5,477 nt of DNA from Prevotellaceae bacterium (GTDB taxonomy: Bacteria > Bacteroidota > Bacteroidia > Bacteroidales > UBA932): positions 1 through 5,477 of the forward strand of contig JAISRS010000063.1 of NCBI GenBank assembly GCA_031273485.1. The letters are read 5' to 3'. This document shows positions 1 to 4,978 of the stretch, in pieces. The notes under the pieces were generated by a model that was not told where the DNA came from, ran no database searches, and saw only the letters and a program-made list of their open reading frames with translations. A program made the translations under genes and the position numbers. Position 1 is the stretch's first letter; each line of letters starts with the position of its first letter.

Positions 1-2
1 AT

Positions 3-386
3 CTTAGAACAACACAAATATACGCACGTATTCTCAACAGTAAAATCAGCAATGATATGGCTGAACTCGCAGGGAAAATGAAAAAACTTGACATGAAGTT
101 AGAATTCTCAAGTCAGCATATGGCAAGCCTGGAAAGTTTTATCGAAACATTAAAAATCCCCTCAGGCAGAGCATCAGATGTTATTTGGGAAAATTTGACA
201 ACAAAAGTGTGGAATAAACTGTCAAATATCGAAAAACAGGCTTTCATGTCGGACTTGGAAAGTAAGGAAAATAAACCTAAAACTTTTCGTGATTTTTATA
301 TAACATTGATGGATTATTTTCTTGATAATCTGACAGAGCAAAGCGACAATTTCATTCACAAGGACAATGAACTTATAAACGAATAA
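3..386 (+). CDS. Tyrosine recombinase/integrase, C-terminal part (5' end outside window) with long C-terminal extension
   Basis: The frame is open from base 3 to the TAA at 384-386, with no need for the ATG at 57. The first codons read L-R-T-T-Q-I-Y-A-R-I-L-N, followed by K-I-S-N-D-M-A-E-L-A. This matches the end of the catalytic domain in Bacteroidota phage-integrase-family recombinases, where the Y of TTQIY (codon 21-23) is the nucleophile that attacks DNA. The other catalytic residues (R, K, H, R) would lie upstream, outside the window. After the tyrosine there are 120 more residues. Family members usually end some 20-40 residues after it, so about 80 residues are an extension. It is charged and probably helical, with no domain I recognise. 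The enzyme would perform site-specific integration, excision or inversion. Its substrate is unknown; the element it moves may include the genes to the right. The call as recombinase is confident; the role of the tail is not known. Confidence 0.85.
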   Translation, partial: LRTTQIYARILNSKISNDMAELAGKMKKLDMKLEFSSQHMASLESFIETLKIPSGRASDVIWENLTTKVWNKLSNIEKQAFMSDLESKENKPKTFRDFYITLMDYFLDNLTEQSDNFIHKDNELINE

Positions 387-492
387 ATGAAATCGGTAAT
401 CTAAATTTATAAAATAACGAATATGGAAAAAGGATATATTAAAGTACGCTGAACCTAGAACTTGAATCTGCGTTGATAAGTTCTTTCCTGTT

Positions 493-527
493 TTTGATTG
501 CTAATTCAGAAAAAAGCAGTACCTTTG
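493..527 (+). promoter_or_regulatory. Bacteroidota-type promoter for the broken XRE regulator gene
   Basis: TACCTTTG at 520-527 fits the Bacteroidota -7 box TAnnTTTG. Upstream, TTG at 498-500 lies 19 bases before it, and TTTG at 493-496 lies 23 bases before it; either could be the -33 element. The start codon of the regulator remnant is 36 bases downstream at 563. Between them TTTCAA (535-540) and TTGAAA (553-558) form an inverted repeat with a 12-base gap, which could be an operator for the autoregulation common in such controllers. The operator idea is inference. Confidence 0.55.
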
Positions 528-562
528 CCAAAAATTTCAAGACACATAGATATTGAAAGATT

Positions 563-715
563 ATGAAATTTGTAGAACGAATAAAACAGTTGCGAGAGGA
601 ACAGGGGCTGCCATTACGAAAATTGGCAGCTGCGTTGGATGTTGATTCAGCTTGTACCTTTGTGATATTTTCATTAAGAATATTTAATGATAAAAATTTA
701 AAGTCATGGCTGTAA
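563..715 (+). pseudogene. Truncated XRE-family helix-turn-helix regulator (RM-controller-like), 3' part lost
   Basis: The 50-codon frame begins M-K-F-V-E-R-I-K-Q-L-R-E-E-Q-G-L-P-L-R-K and continues L-A-A-A-L-D-V-D-S-A. This is the N-terminal half of an XRE/Cro-type helix-turn-helix domain, in a form I associate with short (about 100 aa) Bacteroidota regulators found beside restriction-modification genes. Relatives continue with a T-Y-S-K-I-E-R-G-E recognition-helix stretch. Here homology stops after about codon 30 (base 652). The frame then reads through the AT-rich leader of the next gene (C-T-F-V-I-F and onward) and ends at TAA 713-715, inside that gene's first codons. Without the recognition helix it cannot bind DNA in the usual way, so it is called a pseudogene. 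Its promoter and start are intact, so the short peptide may still be made. The lost part is not seen elsewhere in the window. Confidence 0.75.
634..662 (+). promoter_or_regulatory. Bacteroidota-type promoter for the HU-like gene cluster
   Basis: TACCTTTG at 655-662 matches the -7 box TAnnTTTG, and GTTG at 634-637 ends 17 bases upstream as a possible -33 element. The HU-like start codon is 44 bases downstream at 706, and no other promoter match lies between it and 2303, so this may drive all three genes. The -33 element sits inside the residual regulator coding sequence, while the -7 box lies just past the point where homology to that regulator ends. The present promoter may therefore be a product of the rearrangement. 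Confidence 0.55.
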
Positions 716-1071
716 AATACACTGTAAGCGAAAAGGGGAATCCGCTTCAACCCCAGCAACAAAAGAAATGGTACGCCAACGCTAAAAGCACAGGCGATAC
801 TACATTACGCGCATTGAGTAAGGAAATTGCGCAACGCAGCACCGTCAGTCCTACCGACATGCAGTCGGTATTGATAGTGCTTACCGAACACCTGTCCGAA
901 AGTAAAATTGCCCGTCTGGGTGATTTTGGCGCGTTTCAAGTGAGCATTGGCAGCGAAGGAGCCGAAACGGCAAAATTTAATGTCTCAATGATTAAGACGA
1001 AAAAGGTAACTTTTCGTCCCGGTATCGACATTAAGAAGATGCTGAATAATCTGAAGTTTGAAAAGCAGTAA
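706..1071 (+). CDS. HU-like (HU-HIG type) DNA-binding protein
   Basis: The 121-aa product is a basic histone-like protein of the Bacteroidota HU/IHF branch (HU-HIG family). The sequence opens with M-A-V-K-Y-T-V. Residues 31-65 form the helical dimerisation part (T-L-R-A-L-S-K-E-I-A-Q-R-S-T-V-S). R-L-G-D-F-G-A-F-Q-V at 70-79 is the family signature leading into the DNA-binding arms, and V-T-F-R-P-G at 101-106 is the conserved strand at their end. The length is slightly above that of classical HU (about 90 aa) and normal for this branch, with little room for an added C-terminal domain. It would bind and bend DNA in the nucleoid as a dimer. ATG 706 is supported by the family-like N-terminus and overlaps the end of the broken regulator frame by 10 bases. 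The next gene starts 6 bases after its stop, so it is probably first in an operon. GC is near 48% in a sampled 60-base stretch, well above the two genes that follow. Confidence 0.87.
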   Translation: MAVKYTVSEKGNPLQPQQQKKWYANAKSTGDTTLRALSKEIAQRSTVSPTDMQSVLIVLTEHLSESKIARLGDFGAFQVSIGSEGAETAKFNVSMIKTKKVTFRPGIDIKKMLNNLKFEKQ

Positions 1072-1077
1072 TCCTTT

Positions 1078-1872
1078 ATGGTAGCAGTTAATTTTTCGAT
1101 AATGCAATTGATAGAAGAATCAACAAGTTCGGGTGACAGATTTGTTTTCCCGACAAGTGATACTTTTGCCACACTTAACGAATCTATACAGTTCAATGAT
1201 GAGCAAACCTATTTTGAAATAAGCGTAGAAAAGACCACCGATGATATTTTTTTTGTTTTCAACTTTGGCAATCCAACTCCCCGCGATAATAAATTGACAG
1301 ATGTAATCACAGGGGAAAAAAGAGAGAATTCGCGTACAAACACAGAAGCAGAATTAAACAATCAAGCCTTTTTTCTATACCATTTTCAAAAGAACTTGCT
1401 ATATCTTTCTAAGTCGCAGAAGAAAACTGCATTTGAAAGAATGCTCAAAGAAAAACTAGACACAGATTTCAAACTAAAAACTATATTCAAGGATATTGAT
1501 GCGTTTTTGAACACGCTGAGGGAATGTAACCAAATAAGTTTTTCTCATATCAATGATTTATTTAGCAGCGATAGCACTAAAAAGCAGGCTCTTGTAGATT
1601 TAACGGGGACAGATGCTCCGAATGAATTTACAATAACGGCCAAATACAGCAAGCCCAGAATAGAAAATTTTATCAGAAGCATAGTCCACGAAAAAAGCGA
1701 TAATAAAATTTCCTCGCTCGTGATTAATGGTTTTGATGAAAAAGGTTTTGGTATCGTTTATAATACAGAGAATTTTCAGCAGAAAATCACAATCAATGCT
1801 ACAAAAGACGAAAACGGCAAATTCAATTCAGCTGAAATTCGTAATAACTTATTAAATGAGATAAACAGATGA
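1078..1872 (+). CDS. Unrecognised 264-aa soluble protein, candidate RexA-like member of a two-gene exclusion system
   Basis: The protein is charged and Lys/Asn/Glu-rich, has no signal peptide or membrane segment, and shows no catalytic motif I can name. Residues 43-62 (Y-F-E-I-S-V then D-D-I-F-F-V-F) look like beta strands. A basic helical stretch follows at 115-150 (A-F-E-R-M-L-K-E-K-L and onward). The last third (183-250) reads F-T-I-T-A-K-Y, a helix R-I-E-N-F-I-R-S-I-V, then I-S-S-L-V-I-N-G-F-D-E-K-G-F. From memory this parallels lambda RexA (279 aa), a DNA-binding phage-exclusion protein: I-V-I-K-P-K-F, then V-A-K-D-I-I, then I-S-L-R-A-K-D-E-A-G. Similar size and a downstream four-helix protein of RexB size support the idea, but identity is low and no alignment was run. 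ATG 1078 is used; ATG 1102 (codon 9) is an alternative, and neither has a clear Shine-Dalgarno site. Local GC is about 32% in a sampled stretch, suggesting transfer separate from its neighbours. The gene call is firm; the family assignment is tentative. Confidence 0.6.
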   Translation: MVAVNFSIMQLIEESTSSGDRFVFPTSDTFATLNESIQFNDEQTYFEISVEKTTDDIFFVFNFGNPTPRDNKLTDVITGEKRENSRTNTEAELNNQAFFLYHFQKNLLYLSKSQKKTAFERMLKEKLDTDFKLKTIFKDIDAFLNTLRECNQISFSHINDLFSSDSTKKQALVDLTGTDAPNEFTITAKYSKPRIENFIRSIVHEKSDNKISSLVINGFDEKGFGIVYNTENFQQKITINATKDENGKFNSAEIRNNLLNEINR

Positions 1873-2303
1873 AAGGGAACGATTCATTATGCTTCTATCT
1901 GACAGTCATTATCTCACTTATTGGTGGACTATTTTTGTTTGATAGCAGTTTTAGCAGCTATTCCGATTTAATAACCTACCTGTCAATAATAATTGGTTTC
2001 AAAATTTCCTCATTGTCTATTTTGTTCAATTCCCCATTACGCAAGAAACTTTGGGATGCCAAAAATAAAGATTATAAAACCGAATTACACCGCATAAAAG
2101 ATTACTACAAGCATTCTGTTGTATTTGAAGTTATTTCAATCATTTTAATTTTCGTATTTCCAGCCAGTTTGAAGATAGATTTTTGGTTAATTCATTTAGG
2201 CAAACAGTCGTTTGTTTTACCAGTTCTTATGGGGTCTGCTTATTGTCTTTACAAAATCTGCAAAGATTTATTTCGCATTTTTACATTTCCAACGAATGAT
2301 TGA
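1869..2303 (+). CDS. 144-aa four-helix inner-membrane protein, candidate RexB-like partner
   Basis: The ATG overlaps the previous stop as ATGA (1869-1872), so the two genes are probably translationally coupled. Four hydrophobic segments are visible: about 8-25 (F-Y-L-T-V-I-I-S-L-I-G-G), 34-54 (L-I-T-Y-L-S-I-I-I-G-F, then S-L-S-I-L-F), 83-100 (S-V-V-F-E-V-I-S-I-I-L-I-F-V-F) and 114-138. A strongly basic loop (55-82, L-R-K-K-L-W-D-A-K-N-K) lies between the second and third, predicting that it and both termini are cytoplasmic. Lambda RexB is also 144 aa with four helices, a basic loop after helix 2, and a place directly after rexA. It is described as an ion channel that depolarises the membrane during phage exclusion. 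The shared layout suggests the same kind of effector here. Other four-helix defence proteins exist (for example KwaA of Kiwa), and no sequence search was possible. The gene is convincing; the function is inferred. Confidence 0.6.
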   Translation: MKGNDSLCFYLTVIISLIGGLFLFDSSFSSYSDLITYLSIIIGFKISSLSILFNSPLRKKLWDAKNKDYKTELHRIKDYYKHSVVFEVISIILIFVFPASLKIDFWLIHLGKQSFVLPVLMGSAYCLYKICKDLFRIFTFPTND

Positions 2304-2309
2304 TAGTCT

Positions 2310-2488
2310 ATGCCCACCCACATATACAAAAAAGAAATTGACTGGTCACCTCTGCATTTAGGGGTCAATATATCCGGTGTTGTTGCAAAAACTTTACGCC
2401 GTAGGCATTGCATATCAATAAAAAGATGAACAAACATACAACAGCAATTCCCCGTAGGGGATACACAAAAATGAACAATCGTTCGAAC
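2310..2488 (+). repeat. Dispersed-repeat-like intergenic segment with two GTA-loop mini-hairpins
   Basis: The 244 bases between the membrane-protein gene and hsdM hold no convincing gene. Two short stems share the loop GTA: GCC-GTA-GGC at 2398-2406 and TCCCC-GTA-GGGGA at 2449-2461. Each is followed, 17-25 bases on, by the same octamer ATGAACAA (2426-2433 and 2471-2478), so the two look like degenerate units about 50 bases apart. An 8-base palindrome GTTCGAAC (2481-2488) and a run of seven T (2492-2498) follow and may help end transcription of the upstream cluster. A 39-codon frame (2310-2429, starting M-P-T-H-I-Y-K-K-E-I) crosses the first hairpin. Its R-R-R-H-C end is the hairpin itself, so I read it as repeat sequence and not a gene. 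Segments of this kind, with CCGTAGG-like cores, are to my memory common between genes in environmental Bacteroidota. No TAnnTTTG promoter is seen here. Confidence 0.45.
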
Positions 2489-2547
2489 AAGTTTTTTTAA
2501 TTTATTAACGTCTGAAAACAAGAAAAGAAAATATAATATAATAGAAT

Positions 2548-4965
2548 ATGGAAATACACAACATAATCGACTCTGCCCGGGACATACTGGTGGGGAAACT
2601 TCCCAATCCTCAGGACCAGATCGACACCATAACCTATACCTTGATGTATAAGTTTATGAGCGATATTGACGATGAGAGTGCTTCTCTTGGTGGCAAGCGG
2701 GTTTATTTTTCTGGCGACTACGAAAAATACGACTGGCACAACCTTATGCGTGTCGATGGACAGGAGCAACTTGTTCTCTTTCGCGAAGCCATTGAAAAAA
2801 TGAGCCGCAACTTCAATCTTCCTGAGCTGTTTAGAGAAATTTTTAACGGGGCATTGCTGAAATTCAACGACCCTCGCACCCTGCGTCTTTTCCTCAAAGA
2901 GATGGACAAATTCACTCACGGCGAAAACGACGACCTTGGCGATGCCTACGAATACCTGCTTTCCATTATGAGTTCGCAGGGCGGTTTGGGACAATTCCGC
3001 ACTCCACGACATATTATCGAGTTTATTGTGAACGTTGTTGACCCCGACAAGAACGACAGGATTATCGACCCTGCCTGTGGCACAGCCGGATTTTTGATTG
3101 AGGCATATAAACATATCCAGCAAAAGCACGACGGCAAAGACGAAACCGGCAAGTCCAATGAAGAAGAACGGCTGACAGCACAGGAATTGGAAAGAATACA
3201 CCACAATTTTCGCGGTTTCGACATTGACCCCACCATGATACGCACCGCCCGCGTGAATATGTATTTGCACGGCTTCAAAACGCCCGATATTATTGAACAC
3301 GACACCCTCACGAGCGAAGAGTTTTGGAACGAGCGATACGACATAATCCTTGCCAATCCGCCGTTTATGACGCCGAAAGGCGGTATTCAGCCCCACAAGA
3401 AATTCAGCGTGCAGGCAAAGCGCAGCGAAGTGCTCTTTGTCGATTATATGGCTTCCCACCTCAAACCGCGTGGACGGGCGGGCTTTATTGTTCCCGAAGG
3501 CATTATTTTCCAAAGCGGAAACGCTTACAGGCAACTGCGCGAAAACCTGGTAAAAAACTCGCTTATTGCCGTTATTTCGCTGCCCGGTGGGATATTCCAG
3601 CCATACAGTGGCGTGAAAACTTCTATTCTTTTGCTTAACCCTGAACTTGCCAAAACCCGCGACAGCGTTTTGTTTGTGAAAGTGGAAAATGATGGCTTCT
3701 CGCTCGGTACACAGCGTCGCCCGATTGCCAAAAACGACATGCCCGCAGTGTTAGAGACTATCAGTTGTTTCCAAAAGACTGGCAAATTACCAGAGGAAAG
3801 CCCGCAAATCTCCGCCCAGTTAGTTCCAAGAAACGAAATAATGAAAAGTGGCGATTATAATTTAAGTGGCGAGCGTTATACTGTTGCGGAAAATATATCT
3901 ACAAAATACGACCTTGTTCCGCTTGGTGAACTTGCTGATATTTCAACTGGCAAAAAGGACGTTAATCAAGGTAACCCAAATGGCAAATACCCATTTTTCA
4001 CTTGTGCCAGAGAACACACTTTTTCGGATGAATACTCTTATGACGAAGAAGCAATTTTAATCGCAGGCAACGGCGATGTTGGACATTGTAAATACTACAA
4101 GGGTAAGTTTGAGGCATATCAACGCACTTACATTTTGAGCAACTTCAAGAATGTCGAACCACAATTTTTGATTGCCGTCCTAAATAATTCATTAAAAGCC
4201 ATACTGGAAAAGCAAAAGCTTGGCAATACGATGCCATACATCAAAATGGGAATGTTAGCCGACTTTCAAATCCCCCTCCCTCCTCTCTCAATCCAAAAGG
4301 AAATCGTAGCGGAGATTGAAAACAAGCAGCGGTCGATAGACGCGGCGAATTCAATTAAGAATTTAGAATTAAGAATTACGAGAAAGGAGATTGGCGAAGA
4401 TTTTCAAATGATGAAGTTGGGGGAAGTGTTCAAAACTGCTTCAGGCGGAACTCCGCTAAAAACAAAAACCGAATATTATGACGGCGGAACAATTCCGTGG
4501 CTTGGTAGCGGCGAACTTTCACAAGGCGTAATTACTTCTTCAAAATATTTTATCACGCAAAAGGGAATGGACGAAAGTTCAGCAAAATTATTTCCTAAAG
4601 ATTCTGTTCTTGTCGCAATGTATGGCGCAACTGTTGGACAAGTTGGCATTTTAAAATTTGAATCAACCACAAATCAAGCCGTTTGTGCAATTTTTCCAAA
4701 TGAGAAAATAGCAAATCCTGAATACATTTATCTTTGGATAAAATCGCAAAAAGCAAACTTGATAAAAGTGAGTGTTGGCGGTGCGCAACCAAACATTTCG
4801 CAGCAAATTATAAAAAACATTGAAATCCCTATTCCTCCGTTATCCGTTCAGGAGAAGATAGTATCGAAATACGGGGAGATAGAGCGTATAAAAGCGGGCA
4901 ATGCGCGTTTGGTGGAGATATTGCGAGGGGAGATTGCGGCGGTGTTGAGATCAATTACGAATTAA
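2548..4965 (+). CDS. hsdM: Type I restriction-modification HsdM-HsdS fusion (N6-adenine methyltransferase plus two-TRD specificity subunit)
   Basis: This 805-aa protein joins two normally separate subunits. Residues 5-115 are the HsdM N-terminal helical domain. Residues 125-445 are the N6-adenine methyltransferase: G-Q-F-R-T-P (148-153, motif X region), D-P-A-C-G-T-A-G-F (174-182, AdoMet-binding motif I), F-D-I-D-P (224-228) and catalytic N-P-P-F (270-273, motif IV), ending with the typical Y-N-L-S-G-E-R-Y (437-444). From about 453 it is HsdS: TRD1 (L-V-P-L-G-E-L-A-D-I-S-T-G), conserved helix I-P-L-P-P-L-S-I-Q-K-E-I (575-586), spacer, TRD2 (from M-K-L-G-E-V-F, 622), and second conserved helix I-P-I-P-P-L-S-V-Q-E-K-I (760-771). 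Both TRDs look complete, so a bipartite target with two methylated adenines is expected. Usual complexes are M2S1, so a 1:1 fusion is odd. Sampled GC falls from about 47% in the HsdM half to 37% in TRD2. The start lacks a Shine-Dalgarno site but has an A/T-rich leader (2521-2547), normal in this phylum. Confidence 0.95.
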   Translation: MEIHNIIDSARDILVGKLPNPQDQIDTITYTLMYKFMSDIDDESASLGGKRVYFSGDYEKYDWHNLMRVDGQEQLVLFREAIEKMSRNFNLPELFREIFNGALLKFNDPRTLRLFLKEMDKFTHGENDDLGDAYEYLLSIMSSQGGLGQFRTPRHIIEFIVNVVDPDKNDRIIDPACGTAGFLIEAYKHIQQKHDGKDETGKSNEEERLTAQELERIHHNFRGFDIDPTMIRTARVNMYLHGFKTPDIIEHDTLTSEEFWNERYDIILANPPFMTPKGGIQPHKKFSVQAKRSEVLFVDYMASHLKPRGRAGFIVPEGIIFQSGNAYRQLRENLVKNSLIAVISLPGGIFQPYSGVKTSILLLNPELAKTRDSVLFVKVENDGFSLGTQRRPIAKNDMPAVLETISCFQKTGKLPEESPQISAQLVPRNEIMKSGDYNLSGERYTVAENISTKYDLVPLGELADISTGKKDVNQGNPNGKYPFFTCAREHTFSDEYSYDEEAILIAGNGDVGHCKYYKGKFEAYQRTYILSNFKNVEPQFLIAVLNNSLKAILEKQKLGNTMPYIKMGMLADFQIPLPPLSIQKEIVAEIENKQRSIDAANSIKNLELRITRKEIGEDFQMMKLGEVFKTASGGTPLKTKTEYYDGGTIPWLGSGELSQGVITSSKYFITQKGMDESSAKLFPKDSVLVAMYGATVGQVGILKFESTTNQAVCAIFPNEKIANPEYIYLWIKSQKANLIKVSVGGAQPNISQQIIKNIEIPIPPLSVQEKIVSKYGEIERIKAGNARLVEILRGEIAAVLRSITN
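4353..4380 (+). repeat. Four tandem 7-bp units (AATTNNG) in the HsdS spacer
   Basis: The units read AATTAAG, AATTTAG, AATTAAG and AATTACG without interruption. They encode S-I-K-N-L-E-L-R-I-T (602-611), the helical linker between the first conserved region and TRD2. Seven is not a multiple of three, so gain or loss of one unit shifts the frame. Losing the second unit, or inserting AATTAAG after the first, gives TCA ATT AAG AAT TAA, a stop within five codons. Losing the third leads to TGA near 4409. Downstream lies AAAGGAG at 4383-4389, then two in-frame ATG codons (4408, 4411) that begin an HsdS-like N-terminus, M-M-K-L-G-E-V-F. Confidence 0.85.
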
Positions 4966-4966
4966 A
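4953..4966 (+). repeat. Two further 7-bp AATTNNN units spanning the HsdM-HsdS stop codon
   Basis: AATTACG (4953-4959) and AATTAAA (4960-4966) carry the last codons and the TAA stop. The heptamer TCAATTA at 4951 is identical to that at 4351, exactly 600 bases upstream and in the same codon phase. In both places AATTACG is followed within a few bases by AAAGGAG (4383-4389 and 4964-4970). The TRD2 module is thus bracketed by direct repeats. Confidence 0.7.
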
Positions 4967-4970
4967 GGAG
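4964..4970 (+). promoter_or_regulatory. Shine-Dalgarno site for the DUF1016 gene
   Basis: AAAGGAG lies 8 bases before ATG 4979 and overlaps the stop codon of the HsdM-HsdS gene. It is the strongest ribosome binding site in the window and fixes the start of the next gene. The overlap with the upstream stop fits translation within one operon. Confidence 0.75.
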
Positions 4971-4978
4971 CAATAGAT

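Noticed and set aside
423..452. Nine-codon frame M-E-K-G-Y-I-K-V-R after the recombinase
   Set aside because: It is too short to support and is not followed by a longer frame. The surrounding 387-562 stretch shows only the promoter and a small inverted repeat.
439..762. 107-codon minus-strand frame in the region before the HU gene
   Set aside because: It covers the plus-strand promoters, the regulator remnant and the HU start. The plus strand has recognisable homology there and the minus frame has none.
2471..2498. Possible intrinsic terminator ending in seven T
   Set aside because: Only a 4-bp GAAC/GTTC stem or a short palindrome precedes the T run, too weak to call a terminator with confidence.
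2532..2542. Overlapping TATAAT hexamers just before hsdM
   Set aside because: They lie only 6-10 bases from the start codon and have no -35 partner checked at proper spacing. An AT-rich translation leader typical of the phylum is the better explanation.
2497..3534. Long open frame of 345 codons on the minus strand
   Set aside because: It lies almost entirely opposite the HsdM domain, whose motifs are unmistakable. Its protein has no recognisable domain and reflects the codon bias of the opposite strand.
3324..3638. 104-codon plus-strand frame inside the methyltransferase
   Set aside because: It is an out-of-frame shadow across motif IV of HsdM, with low-complexity basic composition and no start context.
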